Origin: Candidatus Omnitrophota bacterium | GTDB lineage: Bacteria > Omnitrophota > Gorgyraeia > Gorgyraeales > Gorgyraeaceae | Assembly: GCA_018819285.1 (NCBI GenBank) | Contig: JAHJQM010000013.1 | Span: 1-61,807 of the forward strand | Direction: 5' to 3' | Length of the DNA stretch: 61,807 bases | In this document: in pieces, positions 26,286-33,665 of the stretch | Layout of the letters: each line of letters starts with the position of its first letter | Numbering within the stretch: the first letter of the stretch is position 1 | The notes under the pieces: model-generated | Database searches by the model: none | The model's input: only the letters and a program-made list of their open reading frames with translations | Told to the model about the DNA's origin: nothing | Translations under genes and position numbers: made by a program

Positions 26286-27245
26286 TTATTCTGAAGCGTC
26301 CAAAGATTTAAGATACTTATAATAATCACTGTCTGTGGTTAAAATCACCGTGGATGTCGCATCAATAGTTTCTTTGTAGGTCTCCAATGTTTTCATGAAC
26401 GAATAAAAATCCGGGTTCTGGCTGTAAGCGCCTGCGTATATGCTGATCGCCTCGGCATCTGCCTTACCTACAATCACCTGGGCCTGACGGTATGCCTCCG
26501 AGGTAATTACCTTTAATTCCTTAGCCACCTGCCCCTCTATCTCCGCTGCCTTACCCTGCCCTTCGGAACGATATTTCTCCGCAGCACGTTTTCTTTCGGC
26601 AATCATACGATCGTAGACCTTGTTACGCACGTCTTCGACATAGTTGACTCTCTTGATGCGCATATCTATTATTTCAATGCCATACTGAGGAGCAAGGACT
26701 TTCGCCTTTTCCAAAATAAGGCCTTCCAGCATTTTTCTTCCTACTTCAATGCGTTCCAACGCCTCTTCTGTAACAATCATATCCTCGCCTTCTGAGTCAG
26801 ATTCCAGAATGCGGTTGGAATCCCGTATTGCCTCAACCAAAAGATGCCCTGTAATAACATCCCTGGTTGCAGAATTAATAATATCGTCAAGCCTGCCTTG
26901 GGCCGCCATTTCATTGCCTACAGACTGCAGAAATTTCAGGGCGTCCACAATCTTCCAGCGAGCAGTCGTATCTACCCAGATATATTTTTTATCTCTCGTA
27001 GGTATCTGGTTAGGATCGCCATCCCAATCCAACAGCCTTTTTTCAAAATAATGCGCTTCCTGAATAAATGGCTGCTTGAAATGCAAGCCTGCCAAGATAA
27101 TAGGATTGCCTACAGGCTTGCCGAATTGCGTGATAACAACCTGTTGTCCTTCGTTAATTATGTATACCACGCCGCTAGCAAAAACGGCAATCGTAATAAT
27201 TAATAATACAACTAAAATCTTGATAATTGTGTGTAATCCTTTCAT
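26286..27245 (-). CDS. hflC: HflC, SPFH/prohibitin-domain protease modulator
   Basis: A 319-residue protein with one N-terminal TM (about 8-28) and an SPFH domain (IINEGQQVVITQFGKPVG, ILAGLHFKQPF) followed by a coiled-coil arm (DRMIAERKRAAEKYRSEGQGKAAEIEGQVAKE). HflC and HflK form a large cage around FtsH in the inner membrane. Its ATG overlaps the hflK stop (TAATG). The C-terminal region has the conserved YAGAYSQNPDFYSFMKTLETY. Confidence 0.95.
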   Translation of the reverse strand: MKGLHTIIKILVVLLIITIAVFASGVVYIINEGQQVVITQFGKPVGNPIILAGLHFKQPFIQEAHYFEKRLLDWDGDPNQIPTRDKKYIWVDTTARWKIVDALKFLQSVGNEMAAQGRLDDIINSATRDVITGHLLVEAIRDSNRILESDSEGEDMIVTEEALERIEVGRKMLEGLILEKAKVLAPQYGIEIIDMRIKRVNYVEDVRNKVYDRMIAERKRAAEKYRSEGQGKAAEIEGQVAKELKVITSEAYRQAQVIVGKADAEAISIYAGAYSQNPDFYSFMKTLETYKETIDATSTVILTTDSDYYKYLKSLDASE

Positions 27246-28243
27246 TATTGCTGCCCTCCCTTCTTATTTATATCCAGCAGGGGAAGAATCGATGTCTGCT
27301 TCGAATCAATTATGTATTTCTCTTTTGCTTTAGGAAGCACATCTGCCAAAGTCTCCAGATAGATCCTCTTCTTGGTTATTTCCGGCGCTTTTTTATATTC
27401 TCCTAAAGTAGTAAGAAACCTTTCTGATTCACCCTTTGCACGGTTTATTTTATCCAAGGCATAACCTTCTGCTTCGCGGATAGTCTTTTCTGCAGTGCCC
27501 TTGGCCTTTGGCACAACCTTGTTATATGCCTCCCATGCTTGATTAATCATTTTTTCCTTTTCCTGCTTAGCTTCGTTCACTTCGTTAAAAGCCGACTTTA
27601 CAGTCTCAGGAGGATTAACATCCAATAGTTTGACCGTGATTACATGCACTCCTACATTATAAATATCGAGTATACGCTGAATCTCTTGCTGCGCCAAATC
27701 ATCAATCTCCTCTCTTTTGGTAGTAAGAACTTCATCTACCGAATAATTCCCTACAAAACGCCGCATTACCACTTCGGAAATATCACTTATATTATCTTCG
27801 GGACGACGTGTAGCAAAAAGCAATTTTACAGGATCTTTTATTTTAAACTGCACTATCCAACGCACATCCAGGATATTTAGGTCTCCTGTGAGCATCAGCG
27901 ATTGATCCCGATAATTGCTGGAGGAGTATCTTGTGTTTACTCCTGGCTCTATAGTCTTAAATCCGAATTCCTCCTTAAAAACCTTCTCAACCTTAATCGG
28001 GATCACCTTATCTACGCCGAAAGGAATTTTTACATGCAGTCCAGGCGAGCTTAATCCTATAAATTTACCGAATCTCTGGATCACGCCTACCTCATCCGGC
28101 CCAATTGAGTAAATCAAGCCTCTTAAACCTAACAGGATTAATAAAACTACGATAGCCACAGGAAGCCATTTTGAGAAATCCGATATTTTCTTTTTGCCTA
28201 CATCAATTATATCATCTGGATTAGGAACGTTCTGCCATGCCAT
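27245..28243 (-). CDS. hflK: HflK, SPFH/prohibitin-domain protease modulator
   Basis: A 332-residue partner of HflC. One TM (about 28-46), then an SPFH domain (SIGPDEVGVIQRFGKFIGLSSPGLHVKIPFG), the conserved VVMRRFVGNYSVDEVLTTKREEI, and a coiled coil (NEVNEAKQEKEKMINQAWEAYNK). The N-terminal Gly/Pro-rich tail of proteobacterial HflK is short here. The start follows AAAGGAGGATATCT. The operon has a consensus promoter and a promoter-proximal terminator. Confidence 0.95.
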   Translation of the reverse strand: MAWQNVPNPDDIIDVGKKKISDFSKWLPVAIVVLLILLGLRGLIYSIGPDEVGVIQRFGKFIGLSSPGLHVKIPFGVDKVIPIKVEKVFKEEFGFKTIEPGVNTRYSSSNYRDQSLMLTGDLNILDVRWIVQFKIKDPVKLLFATRRPEDNISDISEVVMRRFVGNYSVDEVLTTKREEIDDLAQQEIQRILDIYNVGVHVITVKLLDVNPPETVKSAFNEVNEAKQEKEKMINQAWEAYNKVVPKAKGTAEKTIREAEGYALDKINRAKGESERFLTTLGEYKKAPEITKKRIYLETLADVLPKAKEKYIIDSKQTSILPLLDINKKGGQQ

Positions 28244-28282
28244 AGATATCCTCCTTTCCTATTTATGAATAAGTAAAAAAAC

Positions 28283-28317
28283 AAAAAAGCCACCCTATGC
28301 CTATTGCAAATGGCGGC
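28283..28317 (-). terminator. Intrinsic terminator / attenuator in the hflK leader
   Basis: On the minus strand GCCGCC (28317-28312) pairs with GGTGGC (28294-28289; one G-U) and is followed by six T (28288-28283). It stands 40 bp before hflK and about 90 bp after its promoter, so it can only act within the leader. Confidence 0.7.
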
Positions 28318-28370
28318 CCGACCATCAATATTGCCTTCAGAAAACAAAATTATTTCTGAACCCATTAACC
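28318..28370 (-). promoter_or_regulatory. Structured hflK leader, shared pattern with the trehalose leader
   Basis: Minus strand: TTAATGGGTTC, then an 8-bp hairpin (arms 28360-28353 and 28343-28336), AAGGC, a short link, then TTGATGGTCGGGCCGC, which enters the terminator. The same order occurs at 16506-16572. Such conservation between unrelated operons is what a ligand-sensing aptamer would show. Confidence 0.45.
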
Positions 28371-28408
28371 CGAAAAAATCTTTTATACCACCTGCATTTT
28401 CTAATATT

Positions 28409-28437
28409 ACTATAATTTGTCTTAAGCTCTCTGTCAA
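28409..28437 (-). promoter_or_regulatory. Promoter of hflK-hflC
   Basis: Perfect -35 TTGACA (28437-28432), -10 TATAGT (28414-28409), spacer 17 bp. Start point about 28402, giving a 160-nt leader. Confidence 0.75.
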
Positions 28438-28489
28438 GCATAATCGAAAAAAGTAGCGTTAAAATAATTGTACGCTTTCGTAAAGACAT

Positions 28490-28609
28490 AAAAAATACCC
28501 TGACTAGCATCGTTAATCAGGGTTTAATTTATCTCTCCATCTGGAATTAGAGAGATTTATGTGGCTGCGCACAGCTGTAACACTGTTAACATAATCTCTT
28601 AATTTACAG
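28490..28609 (-). ncRNA. Candidate small RNA (about 120 nt) with its own promoter and terminator
   Basis: A strong promoter (28615-28643) is followed by about 120 nt without an ORF of any length with a ribosome-binding site, ending in an intrinsic terminator: ACCCTGA/TCAGGGT stem (28523-28517 with 28503-28497) then A and six T. A second stem (ATCTCTC 28531-28537 with GAGAGAT 28550-28556) lies just before it. hflK has a separate promoter downstream. It could be a stand-alone sRNA, 6S RNA (not confirmed), or the orphan leader of a lost gene. Confidence 0.5.
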
Positions 28610-28614
28610 TCCCT

Positions 28615-28643
28615 ATTATAGTAAGAAATCCCGAGATTATCAA
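28615..28643 (-). promoter_or_regulatory. Promoter of the candidate small RNA
   Basis: TTGATA (28643-28638) and consensus TATAAT (28620-28615) on the minus strand, spacer 17 bp. Confidence 0.7.
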
Positions 28644-28784
28644 GAGAATAGACTGATTAAGAGATAATTTTATAGCTAGAATATGTCCAAAATGTCCGCT
28701 ATTTTCTGGCTATAATATCTCTAACTCTATACTATATAAAGAGATAAACAATGTCCTATATAAGAAGTTGGACATAGTTCTATA

Positions 28785-28964
28785 TTAACCAAAAAACTTA
28801 TCCCCTTGCGCCCAGTTCTCGCCTGAAACTTCATCAATAACCAGATACATGTACTCCTTAGGCTTATTTGCTACATTTAAAAGAGTATCTGAAAATCCTT
28901 TGGCTATCTTTTCTTTTTGTTCCTTGGTAAGTTTTCCTACCAGTTTCAAGTTAATATACGGCAT
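28785..28964 (-). CDS. 4-oxalocrotonate tautomerase family protein, 59 aa
   Basis: A 59-codon frame after AGGAGGT. It begins M-P-Y-I-N-L-K, giving the catalytic N-terminal proline after Met removal. It has the family pattern KLTKEQKEKIAKGFSDTLL...NKPKEYMYLVIDEV and ends in DKFFG; length is normal for this family (58-80). These enzymes use Pro1 to move protons in enol/keto substrates and form hexamers. The substrate is unknown. A weak ATGTCC/GGACAT hairpin follows. Confidence 0.9.
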   Translation of the reverse strand: MPYINLKLVGKLTKEQKEKIAKGFSDTLLNVANKPKEYMYLVIDEVSGENWAQGDKFFG

Positions 28965-29025
28965 AGCTACCTCCTTTGGTTAACTTTATCTATTATAATA
29001 CTGCTAATGCTTTAGCAAAAAACAT

Positions 29026-29694
29026 CTATTTTGACAAAACCCCTTCATCTGGAATATAATGTGGTTCGTACTTATCTTTTGTAAGATATTGTCGGCTTAA
29101 CTCAAGGGTGCCATTTGTAAATTTATATATGCTAACATTAAGAAACCTATCCGCAAAACGTGGTTCAAATGGTTTAACATCGCCATACATGCTAGACATG
29201 TTAGGATCAGGCACTCCGGCAAATGTAATAAGCTCCAACGAACCATCTTTATCCACATCTTCAACTTTAAAATTCGGATGATACCCTTTCCTTTGAGGAT
29301 TTACAAATCCTATTTGATTTTTTAACTCTTTATCCTGGTAAACTTCAATTATCAATCCCTTTGCAGGTCCGCCATAACCTGTCCATCTAGCCTTCAGATA
29401 TTCATTTTCCCCATTACCATCAAAATCTACGCTGCCGACATCTATCTGCCCTCTTTCATCAACTGCTTCAAGCATCTCTTGTTCCATCTCTTTCATCTGC
29501 TCATCTGTAGCACCTTCAAAATATGGCTTATGAGAAATCCATTTGATATTCTTGTACTCGTAGTGATCTCCCAAAAATGGCCTTGAATCGCTTGCTTTAT
29601 GCACTAATATATCATCATACGTAACAGCATGTGCTAAAACAGGGAATAAATAAGACAAAATAATCGAAATAACTATTAATTGTTTTTTATTCAT
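29026..29694 (-). CDS. Secreted protein of unknown function with FG-GAP/calcium-loop-like motif
   Basis: The ATG at 29694 is preferred (GGAGGG seven bases upstream, standard signal peptide MNKKQLIVISIILSYLFPVLAHA) over an in-frame ATG at 29715, which overlaps the previous gene. The 222-residue product has two D-x-D/N-G-type loops, VDFDGNGENEYLKARW and VEDVDKDGSLELITF, typical of FG-GAP/VCBS-like propeller blades. Last gene of a four-gene secreted-protein operon. Function unknown. Confidence 0.6.
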   Translation of the reverse strand: MNKKQLIVISIILSYLFPVLAHAVTYDDILVHKASDSRPFLGDHYEYKNIKWISHKPYFEGATDEQMKEMEQEMLEAVDERGQIDVGSVDFDGNGENEYLKARWTGYGGPAKGLIIEVYQDKELKNQIGFVNPQRKGYHPNFKVEDVDKDGSLELITFAGVPDPNMSSMYGDVKPFEPRFADRFLNVSIYKFTNGTLELSRQYLTKDKYEPHYIPDEGVLSK

Positions 29695-29707
29695 ACGCCC
29701 TCCAATA

Positions 29708-30322
29708 TCAATCATCTTTCATTTTAGGAAATTTTAATTCAACATCTTTTTCAATCGAACCACCTCCAAACTGACCATCGGAAGCAGGTATCAAAACCTT
29801 ATCCGGATAAACTTTTATATCCCCATTATATCTATCTCCTAGAGTATGGCTGCCGACAATTGACATAAGTAACTGTTTTTTCTTCTTACCTTCCCAAAAA
29901 ATTTCACCTTCGCTAAATCTAATAAACATTAAATCCATAAAAAACCCTGACCCGCCTCCACTAGAACCAGTCTCTAGAACATGAGTACCATCCGCTAATT
30001 TTCCAAGCCAATGATAGTCAAAAGACTCATAAAGCGGAATATCTTTATATTTGTCTATGCGTTCAACAAACCACCAATCATCTCTTTTCTTAATCTCACT
30101 CTGCTGATACTCATTTGTATCAAATGCCGCAGAAACATCAACGGTTGTCACCATTGGCGGTCGATTATCTGATAGGAAATTTGAAAACTCTCCTACTAGA
30201 AACGGGTGTATTGGCTTACCTTTATAGGTAAACTTAGCATTTGCTTCGTTTAATTGCTCACTTGCCATCAAAGGCGTTACAAACATAACAAAAAACATCA
30301 AACATAATAAAAACTTTTTCAT
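29708..30322 (-). CDS. Secreted protein of unknown function
   Basis: A 204-residue protein with a signal peptide (MKKFLLCLMFFVMFVTPLMA). The mature part is beta-rich and carries a glycine run (LETGSSGGGSGFFMDLMFIRF) and a GGGS loop near the C-terminus. I do not recognise the family. Third of four genes; the others are also exported, suggesting a shared envelope job. Confidence 0.55.
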   Translation of the reverse strand: MKKFLLCLMFFVMFVTPLMASEQLNEANAKFTYKGKPIHPFLVGEFSNFLSDNRPPMVTTVDVSAAFDTNEYQQSEIKKRDDWWFVERIDKYKDIPLYESFDYHWLGKLADGTHVLETGSSGGGSGFFMDLMFIRFSEGEIFWEGKKKKQLLMSIVGSHTLGDRYNGDIKVYPDKVLIPASDGQFGGGSIEKDVELKFPKMKDD

Positions 30323-30362
30323 GCATCCTCCAATATTAAAAAGATGTCTATAATTTCATCGC

Positions 30363-31325
30363 TTATTTCTGTCCAAAATAATACTTCTGCCATTCATCTG
30401 ACCATAGTATGTGAGGCACATTTCTCTCAGATACTTTTATGAATTCTCCATCTTTGTATTGCCAAACCTCTAAATGGTGTTGGTCATATCCTAAGTGACC
30501 GATCGCTTCTTTGTCCGTGAAACCATGCCCAACTTCAATAGCGTTCCCCTCTAATCTACGGGCTATGCCTTCGGCTTCGCCTTCAAATTTCTTAATAAGT
30601 TCCAAACCATTATCTTTAATCTTATAGATTGCTAACTCCTGGGAAAAACCATCTGCCCACGCTTTATTATATCGCACCCATAACTCATCTTTTCCATCAC
30701 TATCTAGGTCATGGAATTCTAAGGGCCATAGATGTTGGATGCAATGTTCATCTAAATCAAACTCCATATTCTCAAAAACTTTCTTTGGCACACCGTTTTC
30801 ATGTTTTATAACAACAATATATGGCTTTTGTTTAAAATCTATTAAAGTAAGAATGGCTGTCTTTGTATCTTTATCTTTAAGAACACTCCAGCCTTCAAGG
30901 TAAGGACTCCCTATCACAGTAGCAATATATTCATTATTTTCATTTGTCCGAATACCAAAAGAATGGGTTTCTGGATCGATATCTTCATCATCGTCATATC
31001 CCCATTGAGCATGGGAGCTTCCAATAAACCAATCAAGAAAATCTTCTGAATATTTTCCTGAGATAAAAGCAGTTGGTTTTGAGACCTTATATGAAACAAA
31101 TAAAGGATAAAGATCAGCAATGCTTTTTTTAGACTCTTTATCTAAAAAACTTCTACCTATGTATCGAGCTAAATAAAAATCAGCCTCTTCATCATTGCCT
31201 TTTTCTATAGCTTGAGAGGCTTTTTCATAAAACGTTGAATAGTAGTTATCATCATAAGCAAAAGAAAGCCTAGCAAAACAAAGAAAAGTAATAAGAATAA
31301 GTATTTTTTTCATATTGGTTTTCAC
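30363..31325 (-). CDS. Secreted protein with an aspartate-rich loop, unknown function
   Basis: A 320-residue protein with a signal peptide (KKILILITFLCFARLSFA). The first possible start is GTG at 31325, overlapping the previous stop (GTGA), with ATG at 31313 as an alternative; both leave the signal peptide intact. An N-terminal helical part (residues 20-75) resembles a short TPR-like pair. Residues 120-300 are beta-rich and contain FHDLDSDGKDELWVRYN, the same FG-GAP-like loop as in the gene at 29026-29694. Function unknown. Confidence 0.55.
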   Translation of the reverse strand: MKTNMKKILILITFLCFARLSFAYDDNYYSTFYEKASQAIEKGNDEEADFYLARYIGRSFLDKESKKSIADLYPLFVSYKVSKPTAFISGKYSEDFLDWFIGSSHAQWGYDDDEDIDPETHSFGIRTNENNEYIATVIGSPYLEGWSVLKDKDTKTAILTLIDFKQKPYIVVIKHENGVPKKVFENMEFDLDEHCIQHLWPLEFHDLDSDGKDELWVRYNKAWADGFSQELAIYKIKDNGLELIKKFEGEAEGIARRLEGNAIEVGHGFTDKEAIGHLGYDQHHLEVWQYKDGEFIKVSERNVPHILWSDEWQKYYFGQK

Positions 31326-31912
31326 CCGCCTTTTTTAACAATTTTAATTAGTTCCCTTGTTTCGTTGGTTATGGTTCCGTGATGACAATATTCGTATTTA
31401 ACAATGCCTACGCCCGGATAATACCATTCTGTAGTAGTATCCGGGCACGTATCATAAACTATCTTAAAACAATCTTTAAAAGTACCAGCCTGGACTGTAA
31501 CATCTTCCATCTTCTCAACATACCAGCAGTACATATTGTCATTCCGTTTAAAATCACTTTCCTCATCCCATTTTAACCCTACCTTCAGAGGAAAACCATA
31601 CCTGAGGCCATCATCTTTTGATAAGAGCTTTTCTTTGTGAGTAGTATTCCTTCTGCCGACTTTAACTTTTGCGTTAGCGTACTTATTGTAAATTTCATAA
31701 AACTCTATATAGCCTTTTATAGGCTTACGTTTTACTTCAAAGTCATATACTAGGCCTTGATCCACAAGCTCTTCCTGGTATACCAGCATATCTCCTTTAT
31801 TTAAAGGTAACTGAGTTGTTGAAAACGCAGAGATATTGATGCAGAAAAGAAACGTTGTGGTAAGGACTACCAGAATTACAAGCGGGACTTTAACTAACTT
31901 CACAATAGCCAT
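31322..31912 (-). CDS. Secreted protein with DUF3108-like character, first of a four-gene operon
   Basis: A 196-residue protein with one signal/TM segment (about 10-30) and a beta-rich domain. The segment TFKDCFKIVYDTCPDTTTEWYYPGVGIVKYEY is common in bacterial secreted proteins that carry a barrel-like lipid- or ligand-binding fold. Four cysteines could form disulfides. Promoter and leader hairpin lie upstream. Confidence 0.55.
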   Translation of the reverse strand: MAIVKLVKVPLVILVVLTTTFLFCINISAFSTTQLPLNKGDMLVYQEELVDQGLVYDFEVKRKPIKGYIEFYEIYNKYANAKVKVGRRNTTHKEKLLSKDDGLRYGFPLKVGLKWDEESDFKRNDNMYCWYVEKMEDVTVQAGTFKDCFKIVYDTCPDTTTEWYYPGVGIVKYEYCHHGTITNETRELIKIVKKGG

Positions 31913-32017
31913 ATAACCTCCTTTGTTTTGTTACTAAGTTTAAACAAAGAAGGTTTTAATTATTTTAGAGTCGCAGTGAACCCCTTTGAACATACGACTT
32001 GAAGATCTTTAAAATAC

Positions 32018-32053
32018 AAAAACCTTCACAAGAATTTCTCTTATGAAGGTTTT
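32018..32053 (-). terminator. Hairpin with T-rich tail in the leader of the secreted-protein operon
   Basis: A 10-bp stem (AAAACCTTCA with TGAAGGTTTT; 32053-32044 and 32028-32019) followed on the minus strand by TTGTATTTT. On the plus strand it is followed by ACTTTTTT, so it could act in either direction. It stands between the promoter at 32116-32143 and the gene start at 31912. Confidence 0.5.
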
Positions 32054-32115
32054 ACTTTTTTAATGTCCAGGATTTACCCCTTCTTAACTCGGGACCGCTA
32101 TTCAATTGTAAATAG

Positions 32116-32143
32116 ATTATATCATATATTTTAATTTAATCAA
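32116..32143 (-). promoter_or_regulatory. Promoter of the secreted-protein operon
   Basis: TTGATT (32143-32138) and consensus TATAAT (32121-32116) on the minus strand, spacer 16 bp. The 200-nt leader to 31912 contains GGTCC and GGAC runs flanking AGTTAAGAAGGGG that can pair, then the hairpin at 32018-32053. The remaining bases back to tRNA-Gln (32144-32274) show no gene. Confidence 0.6.
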
Positions 32144-32274
32144 GTGGTTAGACTAATGTCTGTTTAGTAAGCCATCTATTTTCGATGATTTTTTGCTCTT
32201 GAAAAGCCTGGTAGGTTTTTGTGCCGGTTAAATTTTTCCTTGGAAAGCTTAATTGTACTATGTTACGAAAAGTA

Positions 32275-32348
32275 TGGCTGGGACGTGTGGATTCGAACCA
32301 CAATAGCGAGATCCAAATTCTCGAGTCCTACCATTGAACGACGTCCCA
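32275..32348 (-). tRNA. tRNA-Gln (UUG)
   Basis: A 74-nt cloverleaf: acceptor TGGGACG/CGTCCCA, including the U1-A72 pair typical of bacterial tRNA-Gln. The anticodon stem is CGAGA/TCTCG with loop ATTTGGA (anticodon TTG), the T-arm has GGTTCGAATCC, the discriminator is G, and CCA is encoded. It begins three bases after the spoVG stop, so it is probably cut from the same transcript. Confidence 0.96.
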
Positions 32349-32351
32349 AAA

Positions 32352-32744
32352 TTATTGCTTACTCTTCTCAGCTTGATACGCATCCATAATCTTTTTCTGG
32401 ATATATTCTCTTGCCTGCGCAGTAATAGGATGCGCTATGTCTTTATGCTCTGATTGCCTTAAATCATGCGCCTCTTCAGGGGCCGGAGAAACAGCTTGTA
32501 TTGACACAGGAATACGCTCTCCGCATTCATTGCAAAATTTACTATGGACCACGTTTTTATGATTGCACTTGAGGCATGGCTCTTTTATTTTACGCGATGG
32601 CATTGCAATAAAAAGCCCTGTTTTACCTTCTATAATTTTTATGTTTCTCACTACAAACGCATTATCAATGGTTATAGTGGCATATGCCTTTAATTTATTG
32701 TTTGCGCTTTCTTTTTGAAAAATTCTAACCTCAGTTATCTCCAT
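32352..32744 (-). CDS. spoVG: SpoVG-family protein with an inserted zinc ribbon
   Basis: A 130-residue protein. Residues 1-53 match SpoVG (MEITEVRIF, AYATITIDNAFVVRNIKII, GLFIAMPSRK) and residues 103-125 match its C-terminal helix (HKDIAHPITAQAREYIQKKI). Between them is an extra segment of about 45 residues with two CxxC knuckles (CLKCNHKN...FCNECGERI), a zinc-ribbon signature. SpoVG binds nucleic acids; the ribbon may change target choice. It overlaps ispE by 14 bp, and tRNA-Gln follows at once. The ispE-spoVG order is common in bacteria. Confidence 0.9.
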   Translation of the reverse strand: MEITEVRIFQKESANNKLKAYATITIDNAFVVRNIKIIEGKTGLFIAMPSRKIKEPCLKCNHKNVVHSKFCNECGERIPVSIQAVSPAPEEAHDLRQSEHKDIAHPITAQAREYIQKKIMDAYQAEKSKQ

Positions 32745-33612
32745 AGATGCCTCCTTTATAAGTCTTTACTAAAAAAACGCTTATATCTTTATCCTTGGGC
32801 ATTTTTCTAAAGACGGCTCTCGCTCCTTCCTTGTTTTCAAATGAGCAGAAAACCGTTGGCCCGCTTCCTGATAAAAGGCTATGTTTTACGCCTATATCAG
32901 CCAGCATTGCCTTCACTCTATTTATATGAACACCTTCTCTATCGAGGACCCTCTCGAAAATATTATAATAATTTTTTTCAAGTTCTTTCGCGCTTGTTTC
33001 CAGAGCAAGAAGCGTATCTTTAAGAGAATGCGGTTTGGTAGAGAAACTGCATTTATCAACCCTTCTATACATTAGCTTGGTTGAAAGCGGAATAGAAGGT
33101 TTTATCAAAATATGGAAAAAAGATTTGTTTAAGTTTATTTTTTCTAACAATTCTCCTGCACCTTTTGCAACAGCAAAGGGGGAATTCAGCATAAAAAAAG
33201 GGACATCTTTACCAATATCTCGCGCTATAGAAAACAGTTTTTTCGCAGGCACCCTTAATTTAAAAATCTCATTTATGGCTTCCAAAACAGAGGCTGCATC
33301 GCTTGAGCCTCCGCCCAAGCCAGCTGAAACAGGGATCCGTTTTTTAATTTCTATATCCAGGTTTAATTTAACTTCTGCTTCCTTAAAAAGCGTATGAGCT
33401 GCTTTATAAACTATATTTTCTTTGCCTTGGCTACAATTAGATGGGATTGTTTTAACTTTTAAACCTGTGCCTTTTTCTTTTATTATTATCTCGTCTTTTA
33501 AATCTATTTTTTCAAAGATCGTTTCTATATTATGAAGCCCATCTGAACGCTTTTTTAAAACATCCAAATAAAGATTCAGTTTGGCTGGAGCAAAAACCCT
33601 TATTTCACGCAT
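32731..33612 (-). CDS. ispE: 4-diphosphocytidyl-2-C-methyl-D-erythritol kinase
   Basis: A 293-residue GHMP kinase of the MEP isoprenoid pathway, phosphorylating CDP-methylerythritol. FAPAKLNLYLDVLKKRSDG is the N-terminal substrate motif, PVSAGLGGGSSDAASVL the ATP loop, and LLSGSGPTVFCSF the C-terminal motif. Length is normal. The large palindrome at 33623-33665 lies 11 bp upstream of the start. Confidence 0.96.
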   Translation of the reverse strand: MREIRVFAPAKLNLYLDVLKKRSDGLHNIETIFEKIDLKDEIIIKEKGTGLKVKTIPSNCSQGKENIVYKAAHTLFKEAEVKLNLDIEIKKRIPVSAGLGGGSSDAASVLEAINEIFKLRVPAKKLFSIARDIGKDVPFFMLNSPFAVAKGAGELLEKINLNKSFFHILIKPSIPLSTKLMYRRVDKCSFSTKPHSLKDTLLALETSAKELEKNYYNIFERVLDREGVHINRVKAMLADIGVKHSLLSGSGPTVFCSFENKEGARAVFRKMPKDKDISVFLVKTYKGGIYGDN

Positions 33613-33622
33613 AATACCCTAC

Positions 33623-33665
33623 AAAATAACTGTGCTCAAGACCAGGTCTTGAGCACAGTTATTTT
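33623..33665. repeat. Perfect 43-bp palindrome (family B, copy 1) overlapping the transketolase stop
   Basis: Arms of 21 bp (33623-33643 and 33645-33665) are exactly complementary around one base; core CTCAAGACC/GGTCTTGAG. The stop codon of the transketolase C-subunit lies inside the right arm. On the minus strand the hairpin ends in TTATTTTG, so it may also terminate transcription. The right arm and centre recur inside the giant gene (51928-51951). Confidence 0.85.

Noticed and set aside
28207-28437. 76-codon frame before hflK on the minus strand
   Set aside because: It begins in the -35 box of the hflK promoter, crosses the terminator and overlaps hflK in another frame; no ribosome-binding site.
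29694-29715. Longer start (MIDIGGR) for the secreted protein at 29026
   Set aside because: It overlaps the previous gene and would put six extra residues before a normal signal peptide; the ATG at 29694 has a proper ribosome-binding site.
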